Assembly (NCBI RefSeq): GCF_029318685.1
Contig: NZ_CP119677.1
Location: 2,218,501-2,282,500 of the forward strand
Direction: 5' to 3'
From: Ruminiclostridium papyrosolvens DSM 2782
GTDB taxonomy: Bacteria > Bacillota > Clostridia > Acetivibrionales > DSM-1351
Length of the DNA: 64,000 nucleotides
Shown one piece after another: positions 55,056 to 63,663 of this stretch. Under the pieces are notes generated by a model. The model was not told the origin of the DNA. It worked only from the letters and a program-made list of their open reading frames with translations, and did not search any database. Position 1 is the first letter of the stretch; every line of letters begins with the position of its first letter. The position numbers and the translations under genes were made by a program.

Positions 55056-56993
55056 ATGAGTTTAATAAGTTATGAAAGAAGGCGGAAATTAAGGGCAGGG
55101 CTAGCATGTTTTGTTGTAAGCGGAATTGTGGCAACATCCGGAGGTCTCATTCCCGGAACTTTTAGTCAAAATGTATCTGCGGCAAGTACATCTCCCGGAG
55201 ACTACCAGCAAGATTCCCGTATACGTCTCAATTCTATAGGGTATCTTCCCGGAGCTGAAAAAAAAGCAACAATTGCAGCCTCTGCAAGTGATTTTATTTT
55301 AGTAAATTCAAGTGGAACAGCTGTTCTCACTGGTAAAACTACTTCCACCAACAACTCTGATACCAATGAGCAGGTTAGCATAGCAGATTTTTCGTCAATA
55401 AAGACGAATGGAACTTACACCCTGCTTGTACCTGGTATAGGAAAAAGTGTAACCTTCAAAATTGACCCAAATATTTACGTAAACCCATTTAAAACATCAA
55501 TGCTTGGAATGTATCTGTGGCGCTGCGGAACATCAGTTTCCACAACCTATAATGGCAAGGTGTTCTCTCATGAGGCTTGTCATACCAAAGATGGATATAC
55601 TGACTATATTAATGGACAGCACAATATAAAAGATGGCGGAAAAGGCTGGCACGATGCGGGGGATTACAACAAATATGTTGTTAATGCCGGTATTACCGTA
55701 GGCTCTATGTTTTTTGCATGGGAGCAGTTTAAAGATCAGATAAAAGGCATTTCCTTAACAATGCCTGAAAGCAACAACTCAATGCCGGATTATTTGGATG
55801 AACTCAAATATGAAACAGATTGGCTTTTAACCATGCAATATCCTGACGGAAGCGGAAAGGTAAGCCATAAGCTTACTACAAAAGACTTTGGTGGATTTGT
55901 GTTACCTGAGAGAGAAACTGCCGACAGGTTTTTCACTCCATGGGGAAGTGCTGCAACAGCAGACTTTGCAGCTATGATGGCTATGGCTTCAAGAGCTTTC
56001 CGTCCATACGATGCGTCATATGCTGACAAATGTATTGCTGCTGCAAAAGTTAGTTATGCTTGTTTAAAGGCAAATCCGGGAAATACGAAGCCTAATCTCA
56101 GCGGTTTCACTACAGGTGATTATGATACTACAGACACTGATGATAGATTGTGGGCTGCTGCAGAAATGTGGGAAACTACCGGAGACAACAGTTATCTGGC
56201 AGATTTTGAATCCGGTGCAAACTACTTTTCTAAGAAAATTGACGTTGACTTCGACTGGGGAAATGTAAACAATCTTGGAATGTTTACATACCTGTTATCC
56301 GAAAAGAGCGGAAAAAACGCTTCACTATATAACACAATTAAGAATGCATTAATTTCAGCAGCAGACAGTATAGTTGGTACTGCTGACAAACACGGTTATG
56401 CAAGGCCACTGGGAGAAACCTATTACTGGGGCTGCAACGGTACCGTGGCACGTCAGACCATGATTCTTAATATTGCAAATAAATTATCGCCAAAAGCAGA
56501 TTATGTTAACACTTCGCTGGATGCACTGAACTTTCTGTTCGGCAGAAACTATTATAATCGTTCCTTTGTTACAGGAATGGGAATAAACCCTCCAATGAAA
56601 CCACATGACAGACGTTCAGGCGGTGATTCCCAAATTGATCCATGGCCCGGATATTTAGTTGGTGGTGGTTGGCCGGGAGCAAAGGATTGGAAGGATGATC
56701 AGGATAGTTATCAGACCAATGAGATTGCAATCAATTGGAATGGTGCATTAATTTATGCACTGGCCGCATCACTTGACGTATCGGATACTTCCGACCTACT
56801 ATTGGGAGATATAAATATGGATGCAAACGTTGATTCCATCGATTACGCTCTGATGAAACAGCATATATTGGGTTTGAGTATTTTGTCTGGAGATGCATTT
56901 AAAGCTGCTGACGTAAATCATGACAATGCAGTAGATGCTATAGATTTATCAACTTTAAAACAGTATTTGTTAGGTAAGATTACAAGCTTATAA
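55056..56993 (+). CDS. Cellulase Ig-GH9 with dockerin
   Basis: A 645-aa enzyme: signal peptide about 1-42, CelD-type Ig domain about 48-140 (RIRLNSIGYLPGAEKKATI), GH9 about 150-575 (GWHDAGDYNKYVVNAG; acid in QTNEIAINWNGAL), dockerin about 582-645 (DSIDYA; DAIDLS). It has no CBM, unlike Cel9E, which shares the Ig-GH9 core. ATG 55056 has TTGGAGG at 55041-55047, spacing 8; the frame is open further upstream but through the preceding hairpin. A second GGAGG site lies at about 55017-55021 without a start. Confidence 0.92.
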   Translation: MSLISYERRRKLRAGLACFVVSGIVATSGGLIPGTFSQNVSAASTSPGDYQQDSRIRLNSIGYLPGAEKKATIAASASDFILVNSSGTAVLTGKTTSTNNSDTNEQVSIADFSSIKTNGTYTLLVPGIGKSVTFKIDPNIYVNPFKTSMLGMYLWRCGTSVSTTYNGKVFSHEACHTKDGYTDYINGQHNIKDGGKGWHDAGDYNKYVVNAGITVGSMFFAWEQFKDQIKGISLTMPESNNSMPDYLDELKYETDWLLTMQYPDGSGKVSHKLTTKDFGGFVLPERETADRFFTPWGSAATADFAAMMAMASRAFRPYDASYADKCIAAAKVSYACLKANPGNTKPNLSGFTTGDYDTTDTDDRLWAAAEMWETTGDNSYLADFESGANYFSKKIDVDFDWGNVNNLGMFTYLLSEKSGKNASLYNTIKNALISAADSIVGTADKHGYARPLGETYYWGCNGTVARQTMILNIANKLSPKADYVNTSLDALNFLFGRNYYNRSFVTGMGINPPMKPHDRRSGGDSQIDPWPGYLVGGGWPGAKDWKDDQDSYQTNEIAINWNGALIYALAASLDVSDTSDLLLGDINMDANVDSIDYALMKQHILGLSILSGDAFKAADVNHDNAVDAIDLSTLKQYLLGKITSL

Positions 56994-57014
56994 CTAAAGC
57001 TGAGATTTTTTATA

Positions 57015-57056
57015 AAAGCAATCAGGAGTGATATAACTCAGGGTTGCTCTTTTTAT
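57015..57056 (+). terminator. Terminator after the second GH9 gene
   Basis: AAAGCAATC pairs with GGTTGCTCT (G-U included) and is followed by a T run at 57050-57054. Confidence 0.65.
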
Positions 57057-57143
57057 TTTAAGTAAACAAATAATGGATATGTGGAATTAAAAATAATTTA
57101 TAAGGAAATATATAAATGTAAGGAATCAGCTAAAGGAGTTACT

Positions 57144-58379
57144 ATGATTGGAAAAAATCCCAGACGCCAAGTAGCATATCTAAGCATTCTTGGCACAACT
57201 CAGCTTCACTTAAGAAATCCATATGTTATAGCCTGGTGGTCAGCGGCATTTCCCGGTATGGGCCATTTACTGCTTTCAAAATACATTCGAGGGTTCTTTT
57301 TGTTTATTTTTGAAGTTACGGTAAACCTACAAGCTCATATCAATACTGCTATACTTTACTCATTTACAGGAAGGTTTGAGTTGGCAAAAAATGTTTTGGA
57401 CAAAAGGTGGTTAATTCTTTACTGTTCATTATATATTTTTTCAGTGTGGGACAGTTATAGGACTACAGTTGACATAAATAATAATTATATTCTTGCAGTA
57501 AGAGAAGATGCCCGCATCAGCAGTTTTAAACTTGGTAGCATGGAATTTAACTATCTTGATAAAAGGTCTCCGTTAGTTTCTGCAATATGGTCACTGCTTA
57601 TGCCGGGAACGGGTCAGCTTTTTATTAATCGTATTGTAATGGCAGTATTTATAGTTATTTGGTGGATAGTTATTGCATATTTATCAAATATACTTCCTGC
57701 TATTCACTATACTTTTACAGGGAATTTTGGATATGTTAAGCCGGCAATTAATGCACATTGGGCCTTAAATATTTCATCAGTATACATGTTTGCCATGTAT
57801 GACGCGTACTCAAACACTGTAGAGAATAATAAACTGTTTGATAGGGAGCAGGCAAAATTTTTACAAAGAGAATATCAAAGTAAGAGTTTTGACATACCAA
57901 GTAAAAAAAAGTCCATAAGAGGTGACATAATGCACATCATTGCTACATTTGAACATACTATATATTTGGAAAAAGCTATTTCAGAAATTGAAATGCAAGG
58001 AATTCCAAAAGAAGACATACTTGCAGTACCAATGGACAAAAGGGACGAAAAGAGAAAGGTGTTTGATTCTATACACCAGTCAGACGGGCTTAGTTTAGTT
58101 GATTTGGCTGCTATACTGGGTACTATATTTATGCTTCTGGGTACAATTTACGGATTTTTACTCAAATTGGGCCCAATAATTTGGGGGCTTATAGGTCTTG
58201 TCACAGGTTTTATAGCGGGCTTGCTGATAAAGCTGATTATTACTAGAAAATCTTCAAATAGACAAGAAAATGAAAAAGCTACAGAGGTAGTTCTAATCAT
58301 CAAATGTGAGGAAGGCAAGTCTAACATGGTAAAAAATGTATTTTGGAATAACCATGCTCTTGGCATAAGTAATATTTGA
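57144..58379 (+). CDS. Membrane protein with an internal duplication; function unknown
   Basis: A 411-aa protein I do not recognise as a named family. Two similar halves are visible: about 20-120 (WWSAAFPGMGHLLLSKYIRGFF, then ILYSFTGRFELAKNVLDKRWL and FSVWDSYRTTVDINN) and about 155-255 (IWSLLMPGTGQLFINRIVM, then HYTFTGNFGYVKPAINAHWAL and FAMYDAYSNTVENNK). The PGxGxL turn recalls TM2-type modules. A C-terminal part about 275-411 starts with a ferredoxin-like stretch (HIIATFEHTIYLEKAISEIE), as in small stress proteins of the DUF1269 or YflT type, and has a glycine-rich hairpin of two membrane segments. AAAGGAG precedes ATG 57144. Confidence 0.75.
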   Translation: MIGKNPRRQVAYLSILGTTQLHLRNPYVIAWWSAAFPGMGHLLLSKYIRGFFLFIFEVTVNLQAHINTAILYSFTGRFELAKNVLDKRWLILYCSLYIFSVWDSYRTTVDINNNYILAVREDARISSFKLGSMEFNYLDKRSPLVSAIWSLLMPGTGQLFINRIVMAVFIVIWWIVIAYLSNILPAIHYTFTGNFGYVKPAINAHWALNISSVYMFAMYDAYSNTVENNKLFDREQAKFLQREYQSKSFDIPSKKKSIRGDIMHIIATFEHTIYLEKAISEIEMQGIPKEDILAVPMDKRDEKRKVFDSIHQSDGLSLVDLAAILGTIFMLLGTIYGFLLKLGPIIWGLIGLVTGFIAGLLIKLIITRKSSNRQENEKATEVVLIIKCEEGKSNMVKNVFWNNHALGISNI

Positions 58380-58505
58380 TTTGAATAATTATAAAGTAAA
58401 AGTTTAAAAAATTTAAAATTAGTTTAAAAATATATAGTATAATTATGATATAATTAATTAAAGTTCAAAATTAAAATAAATAGAATCAAATGAAAGGATA
58501 ATTAT

Positions 58506-58853
58506 TTGGTGAAAAAAGGAACAGGGAGATCTGCCTTAATTATACTAATTATAAGTTTCATATTGCAAATAGTTCCTAATACTATTTATATTAATAAAAA
58601 ACTTCCGTTTCATTCTAATATATCACCTAAAAAGATTTATATTTCTAAACATGTAATAATAAAAAAAAGTGAAAACTATTCGATTCCTAAAAATTCATTT
58701 AGAATTAGTACTTTAAATAGTATTGTTATGTTTACTAATTATTCCATAACAAAACCTTTGCAACATAACAAGCCATTTGACCATCGAAAAAGTATAAGAC
58801 AGACAATTCCTAATTATTTTAACGGGAGTAATTATAAGAATCCTCCTATATAG
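58506..58853 (+). CDS. Small exported or membrane protein of unknown function
   Basis: A 115-aa ORF with TTG 58506 or GTG 58509 as start and AAAGGA at 58493-58498. The N-terminus (KKGTGRSALIILIISFILQIV) looks like a signal or anchor. The rest is rich in Lys, Ile, Asn and Ser (IPNYFNGSNYKNPPI at the end) and matches no family I know. It could be a chance ORF in AT-rich DNA, but the ribosome site and export-like start argue for a gene. Confidence 0.4.
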   Translation: MVKKGTGRSALIILIISFILQIVPNTIYINKKLPFHSNISPKKIYISKHVIIKKSENYSIPKNSFRISTLNSIVMFTNYSITKPLQHNKPFDHRKSIRQTIPNYFNGSNYKNPPI

Positions 58854-58889
58854 ATTTTAAATATAAAAATCAACTATAGGGGTGAGTCA

Positions 58890-59747
58890 ATGACAAAAAA
58901 AAATCATTTAAAAAGAGAAATTGTAAGATATATATTTCTATTTATTGGTTCAGTATTAGCTGCTACCGGATTGGAAATATTCTTGATACCAAATAACATT
59001 ATTGACGGTGGAATTGTAGGTATATCAATAATTACAAGTTATTTAACCAAGCTGCCGGTAAGTTTATTTATAATTGTGCTTAACATTCCATTTTTGTTTC
59101 TTGGATACAAACAGATAGGAAAAACTTTTGTTCTGTCATCGTTATTCTCAGTTGTATCTTTTTCCTTCTGGGTATCAGTTTTTCATCCGATACCTGTGCT
59201 TACAAGTGATATTTTGCTTGCTTCAGTTTTTGGAGGTATAGTTCTGGGAATTGGAGTAGGTATAATAATACGATATGGCGGTTCTCTTGACGGTACTGAA
59301 ATGGTTGCAATAATTATTAATAAAGGTACATCCTTTTCAGTAGGTGAAATGGTTATGTTCTTTAATATATTTATTTTAAGCAGTGCCGGGTTTGTTTTTG
59401 GCTGGAACCATGCAATGTATTCTCTTATTGCCTACTTCATTGCATATAAAGTCATAGATATTATAATAGAAGGACTCGATGAAACAAAAGCGGCGATAAT
59501 TATATCTGAAAGCGGTGAAGAAATTGCTAAAGCAATTACAGCCAGACTTGGAAGAGGAGTTACCTTTCTTGATGGAAAAGGCGGCTTTTCTAAAAATGAA
59601 AAAACAATACTGTACTCGGTTGTAACAAGGCTTGAGATTTCAAAGCTTAAATCAATTATATATGATAAAGATGAAAATGCTTTTGTTACTATAAATGATG
59701 TATCGGAAGTAATGGGAGGAAAGCACAAGAAACGTTCAATTCACTAA
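58890..59747 (+). CDS. YitT family membrane protein (DUF161 + DUF2179)
   Basis: A 285-aa protein with five or six membrane segments (about 10-200) and a cytoplasmic C-terminal DUF2179 domain (about 205-280). Motifs are GLEIFLIPNNIIDGGIVGISII, GIGVGIIIRYGGSLDGTEMVA and, in the soluble part, GRGVTFLDGKGGFSKNEKTILYSVV. Such proteins are common in Firmicutes; their substrate is not known. GGGGTGAG precedes ATG 58890. Confidence 0.9.
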   Translation: MTKKNHLKREIVRYIFLFIGSVLAATGLEIFLIPNNIIDGGIVGISIITSYLTKLPVSLFIIVLNIPFLFLGYKQIGKTFVLSSLFSVVSFSFWVSVFHPIPVLTSDILLASVFGGIVLGIGVGIIIRYGGSLDGTEMVAIIINKGTSFSVGEMVMFFNIFILSSAGFVFGWNHAMYSLIAYFIAYKVIDIIIEGLDETKAAIIISESGEEIAKAITARLGRGVTFLDGKGGFSKNEKTILYSVVTRLEISKLKSIIYDKDENAFVTINDVSEVMGGKHKKRSIH

Positions 59748-59819
59748 ATATACAAGTATCGACTGTAAAGTAATATAATGGTAAAATAAATTATCAAAAA
59801 ATAAAGGGGTTGTTTTACC

Positions 59820-60809
59820 ATGAAAACTATAAAAGTGCTTTCAATCGATGGGGGCGGTATAAGGGGGATTATACCTGCCATGATTCTTGCCAAGATTGAG
59901 GAAATGACATCCAAACCTATTTGCGAATTATTTGACTTAATTGCAGGAACTTCAACAGGTGGAATACTATCACTCATGTTGACAGTGCCGTCAAAAGAGA
60001 ATAACGGCAAGCCTGCTTACACGGCCAATGACCTTATTAAGCTGTATACTGAAAATGGTAAGAAAATATTCTCAAGTAATATCTTTCATAAAATTATTTC
60101 TATGGATGGGATATCAGAAGAAAAATATCCAGCTGCAGGAATTGAGTCTGTTTTAAAGGAATACTTTGGTGAGGTAAAGCTTTCTGAAGCCCTGACAAAT
60201 ATAATTGTTCCGGCGTATGAACTGACTCTTAGAGAACCGTTTTTCTTTAAAAGTGTACATGCAAAGGATACCAGCAAGGTAAATAAGGATTTTTATATGT
60301 GGCAGGTAGCAAGAGCTACTTCGGCAGCCCCTACATACTTTGAGCCATTTAAGCTTCAAATTGGCCAAAAGGATGGCGCAGATTATTATGCTTTGATTGA
60401 TGGTGGTGTATATGCCAATAATCCTGGTATGTGTGCTTATGCGGAGTCGAGAGTACTTTATAAGGATATGCCGGATATACTAATGCTTTCACTTGGAACG
60501 GGTGAACTTAACCGCTGTATTCCGTACAATGAAGCTAAGGACTGGGGGCTTATGAAATGGGCAAAGCCAATTCTAAGTACAGTATTTAGCGGGGTGAGTG
60601 AAACGGTTGATTTTCAACTCGGTCAGATATTAACGGATAATCGGTACTATAGGATGCAGGCCAGTCTTGCACAACTTGGGAGCGATGCCATGGATGATGC
60701 CAGTAAAGAAAACATACATGAACTGAAGCTTCTTAGTCTCAGCTTAATTGATGAGTGGCTTAAAAACGGAAGATTGGACAAACTGTGTAAACAACTTACC
60801 GAACAATAA
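59820..60809 (+). CDS. Patatin-like phospholipase
   Basis: A 329-aa cytoplasmic acyl hydrolase. The oxyanion loop is SIDGGGIRGIIPA, the nucleophile Ser is in IAGTSTGGILSL, and the catalytic Asp is in LIDGGVYANNPGMCAYAE. The sequence is of the plant-patatin/CapV-like type and likely hydrolyses membrane lipids. No cyclic-nucleotide synthase or other CBASS partner is adjacent, so a defence role is not supported. AAAGGGG precedes ATG 59820. Its natural terminator is split by the insertion sequence that follows. Confidence 0.88.
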   Translation: MKTIKVLSIDGGGIRGIIPAMILAKIEEMTSKPICELFDLIAGTSTGGILSLMLTVPSKENNGKPAYTANDLIKLYTENGKKIFSSNIFHKIISMDGISEEKYPAAGIESVLKEYFGEVKLSEALTNIIVPAYELTLREPFFFKSVHAKDTSKVNKDFYMWQVARATSAAPTYFEPFKLQIGQKDGADYYALIDGGVYANNPGMCAYAESRVLYKDMPDILMLSLGTGELNRCIPYNEAKDWGLMKWAKPILSTVFSGVSETVDFQLGQILTDNRYYRMQASLAQLGSDAMDDASKENIHELKLLSLSLIDEWLKNGRLDKLCKQLTEQ

Positions 60810-60811
60810 TT

Positions 60812-60833
60812 AAAAAGTACGGTCACCCTACAA
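60812..60833 (+). terminator. Left half of an interrupted bidirectional terminator
   Basis: AAAAAGTACGGTC (60812-60824) is perfectly complementary to GACCGTACTTTTT (62305-62317). The IS at 60834-62294 lies in what was the loop. Without the IS the two arms would be about 18 nt apart. Confidence 0.85.
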
Positions 60834-60864
60834 TGTAGTGAACCCCAAATATTAGACAGTTTAT

Positions 60865-61674
60865 TCAAGCAACTTCTAGGGACTGGATTCGGTATTGTAC
60901 TGGACTCAGTCCTTTTAGTTTGCACTTAATTCTTTTGTTATTGTAATAGTCTATGTAATCATCTAGTTCCCTGTGAAAATGCTCTATTGAATTGAACTCT
61001 TGCAAATAGAGCAATTCTGATTTTAGTAGGCCAAAGAAATTCTCCATTACAGAATTATCTAAACAATTTCCTTTGCGTGACATACTCTGGATAATGCCTT
61101 TCTGTTGAAGTCGGTGTTGATATTGTTTCATTTGATACTGCCATCCCTGATCTGAATGGAAAATTAACCTTGTATTATCAGGTATCTTTTTAAATGCTTT
61201 ATCAAGCATATCCATAATTTGGTGGAACGTTGGTCTCTCCGATACGTTGTAACTCACAATTTCACCATTGAATAGATCAAGTATTGGCGAAAGGTATAAC
61301 TTTGTCCCGAAAAGTGAAAATTCAGTAACATCAGTAACCCATTTCTGATTAGGCTTATCTGCTTTAAAATCACGTTTCAGAACATTTTCTGCCACCTTGC
61401 CTACTTCTCCTTTATAAGAACGGTATTTACGTATCCTTACCTGGCACTTAATATTGCACTCTTTCATTAGCTTTAAGACGGTCTTATGGTTGATGCCATA
61501 CCCTCTATTGCGCAGTTCCATAGTGATTCTGCGATAACCATATCTACCCTTATTTGCGTGATATATTTCCTTAATTACTTCTTTAACTTCTATATATTTA
61601 TCAGGCTTACTCATCTGTTTTAAATAATAGTAATATGTACTTCTAGGAAGACCTGCAATCTGGAGTAGATCCAT
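60865..61674 (-). CDS. IS3-family transposase OrfB (DDE integrase domain)
   Basis: A 269-aa part counted from its first ATG; the frame continues upstream (EKVITISELRHKFKLMDLLQ) to the A-rich slip site of OrfA, so the natural product is an OrfAB fusion. The HTH_21 segment is about 30-80 (YGYRRITMELRNRGYGINHKTV). The rve/DDE domain has Asp in WVTDVTEFSLFG, Asp in LIFHSDQGWQYQ, and Glu in NSVMENFFGLLK. No stop or deletion is seen. Confidence 0.92.
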   Translation of the reverse strand: MDLLQIAGLPRSTYYYYLKQMSKPDKYIEVKEVIKEIYHANKGRYGYRRITMELRNRGYGINHKTVLKLMKECNIKCQVRIRKYRSYKGEVGKVAENVLKRDFKADKPNQKWVTDVTEFSLFGTKLYLSPILDLFNGEIVSYNVSERPTFHQIMDMLDKAFKKIPDNTRLIFHSDQGWQYQMKQYQHRLQQKGIIQSMSRKGNCLDNSVMENFFGLLKSELLYLQEFNSIEHFHRELDDYIDYYNNKRIKCKLKGLSPVQYRIQSLEVA

Positions 61675-61709
61675 CAGTTTAAATTTATGCCTTAATTCGC
61701 TGATGGTAA

Positions 61710-62237
61710 TTACTTTTTCCCATTCTCTCGGACAATTCTTTCCTGAACTAAGGCATTCAATTTTTTTAGATATTCATTCTCCATACGAAGTCTTTGAACT
61801 TCTGATATTAGGTCTTCTTCTACTTGATTGGCAGACTGTATTTTACCTGTTGAGTTTTCTTTTATTTTCCTATCAGATTGCATATTTTTCTTTCGACCAC
61901 GATTATTTCTATAGAGAGCCTGTGGTCCCTCCTCATAATATAAGCGCTCCCAGTTAGCAACAGTAGTGCCGTTAGGTATTCCAAACAGGGCAGCTGTTAC
62001 AAAAAGTGATAAATTCTTCTCATGCATATATTCTACGACATGTTGTTTGAATTCTCCAGAGTATGTTCCATGTTTTAAAATTATTCCTTCTACCCCAAAC
62101 TGTTCATAACTCTTAACCCAACGTCGAACTAGTGTTTCTCCACATCCTAGTTGTTTCCCAATAGAATTACAGGACATATGGTTTTCAACAACCTCTAAAA
62201 CTGCTTTCATTCGTTGTTCGTGAGTAAATTTTGTCAT
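61710..62237 (-). CDS. IS3-family transposase OrfA (helix-turn-helix part)
   Basis: A 175-aa DNA-binding protein with two helix-turn-helix regions (about 5-55, IGKQLGCGETLVRRWVKSYE; about 60-110, LFGIPNGTTVANWERLYYEE) and a C-terminal leucine-zipper-like coiled coil (about 140-172, LISEVQRLRMENEYLKKLN). This two-HTH form is typical of IS150-group OrfA. Its end, GGGAAAAAGTAA, has an A5G tract where a -1 slip would join OrfB. GGAGGTG precedes the start. Confidence 0.9.
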   Translation of the reverse strand: MTKFTHEQRMKAVLEVVENHMSCNSIGKQLGCGETLVRRWVKSYEQFGVEGIILKHGTYSGEFKQHVVEYMHEKNLSLFVTAALFGIPNGTTVANWERLYYEEGPQALYRNNRGRKKNMQSDRKIKENSTGKIQSANQVEEDLISEVQRLRMENEYLKKLNALVQERIVRENGKK

Positions 62238-62316
62238 AAAAAACTACACCTCCAAATGTAAGTTTATTTCGTCTAACATTTGGGGTGCAGTTCACAAAAA
62301 GAGCGACCGTACTTTT

Positions 62317-63663
62317 TTAATGGTTTATCTTTTTAATGCCCCTTGATTTTAGCTCAGCTTCCAAAGCCTTTCTGTCGAATACAATTTGATTTAGTGATAT
62401 ATTTTGTCCGTCAAATACAATAGTTTTTATATACTGAAATTGTATATCGGCTGACGACTGATATATTTTTCCGGATTCAAAAGATGAAGAAGGAGAGTTA
62501 TCAATAGTATATTTTAATCCGGTAACGCGCTGACTAATTTCAATAGTTTTACCATTCCACCATGTAATAATATTATATTCACTACTTAAATCATCTGCAC
62601 TTATCCACTGCTCTCTAAATTTTAAGTACTTATCATTAGAAGTTTGTTTGTCTTGATTATTACTATCGTTTGTTTTTCCATTTGAAGTATCTGACGGTTT
62701 TTCAGTATATTCTGTAATTCCATCAAGGTCTATTTGTTCAGGTTTCTTGAGTTCATCTGGTATCTCTATTTCCTTTGTGGTAAAGGTGTTTTTAATGCCT
62801 CTTTCCTTCTCAATAAATTTTTCTACAATTCTGGATGCATCCTGTGATACACTCTCATAGAATATCCAGTCATAATAAACCTTTCCAAAGGTTTTGGACA
62901 GCCAATCTAAGGAGTAACTGCCGTCATTGACTAAACTACTTAATTTTGAAGTACCTGAAAAGAAATTGTAAATATCAGATCTTTTGCTTTTGTAAGTTTT
63001 TCCGTTATACTTCCAAGTAATAATCTGATTAAGATTTGCTTTATCCTCAGTTACTGTTTTAAAAGATATAATTTGTCCTTTAGAGCTATCAATAAAGTGA
63101 ATTGAGTATTTAGATTCATAAGGATATCCCTTCAACTGACGATATCCCTTATATTCTCCAGTGCCACTGACAGTATATAAATTATTAATATCTACATAAG
63201 TGTCATTATAGGTCATATGAATATCACTTGATATTTCCGATTTACCAATGAGAATACGGGAATTTAAAGAATCCCACCTAACACTTATTCCAACCGCTTG
63301 AGGCAGTAGCTTATAAGGTACCATTACAGTATTTTTATCCATTGTTGGAGCCATATCTATTGTTTTTTGTTTTTGGTTTACATACGCTTTTGTAGTGCCT
63401 ACAGTAACCGAAATAGTGAATTTATCATTTTTTACGGTAGCCTTTTTTGATTTATTATCCCATGAGTATTCTAGATCGAGGGCCTCTGAAACATTTTTTA
63501 ATGGCACTAAAATGTTTCCGCTTTTTGATATGGGCTGAACGGGTAAAGTCAGTAAATCTTCATAAACATAGACCTTTATAGACGGGGCAGCAGCAATAAT
63601 ATTCAAATTAAATACAAAAGCAAGTGTAATACAAACTACAACAAAATATATAATTTTCTTCAT
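62317..63663 (-). CDS. Secreted copper amine oxidase N-terminal (stalk) domain protein
   Basis: A 448-aa exported protein: signal peptide about 1-25, a stalk domain about 35-135 (ILVPLKNVSEALDLEYSWDN, VMVPYKLLPQAVGISVRWD), which is the Copper_amine_oxidN1 repeat used as a generic surface module, and an unrecognised C-terminal half about 150-448 with a Ser/Asn/Lys-rich stretch at about 320-345. There is no oxidase catalytic domain. Function unknown; such domains are common on clostridial surface proteins. GGAGAT precedes the start on the minus strand. Confidence 0.8.
   Translation of the reverse strand: MKKIIYFVVVCITLAFVFNLNIIAAAPSIKVYVYEDLLTLPVQPISKSGNILVPLKNVSEALDLEYSWDNKSKKATVKNDKFTISVTVGTTKAYVNQKQKTIDMAPTMDKNTVMVPYKLLPQAVGISVRWDSLNSRILIGKSEISSDIHMTYNDTYVDINNLYTVSGTGEYKGYRQLKGYPYESKYSIHFIDSSKGQIISFKTVTEDKANLNQIITWKYNGKTYKSKRSDIYNFFSGTSKLSSLVNDGSYSLDWLSKTFGKVYYDWIFYESVSQDASRIVEKFIEKERGIKNTFTTKEIEIPDELKKPEQIDLDGITEYTEKPSDTSNGKTNDSNNQDKQTSNDKYLKFREQWISADDLSSEYNIITWWNGKTIEISQRVTGLKYTIDNSPSSSFESGKIYQSSADIQFQYIKTIVFDGQNISLNQIVFDRKALEAELKSRGIKKINH

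Larger units (their letters stand above)
60834..62294 (-). mobile_element. IS3-family (IS150-like) insertion sequence
   Basis: A 1461-bp element with imperfect terminal inverted repeats. The left end starts TGTAGTGAACCCCAAAT and the right end, read inward, TGAACTGCACCCCAAAT; both continue RTTAGAC. A 3-bp target repeat CAA flanks it (60831-60833, 62295-62297). It encodes OrfA and OrfB on the minus strand with a -1 frameshift between them. Both frames are intact, so it may be active. Confidence 0.9.

Noticed and set aside
59820..60809. Patatin-like lipase as a CBASS effector
   Set aside because: No cyclase, Cap2/Cap3 or other defence gene nearby; neighbours are YitT and an IS.
61670..61735. 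Apparent frameshift mutation separating the two IS frames
   Set aside because: A -1 slip on an A-rich tract is the normal expression mode of IS3 elements; both frames are intact.
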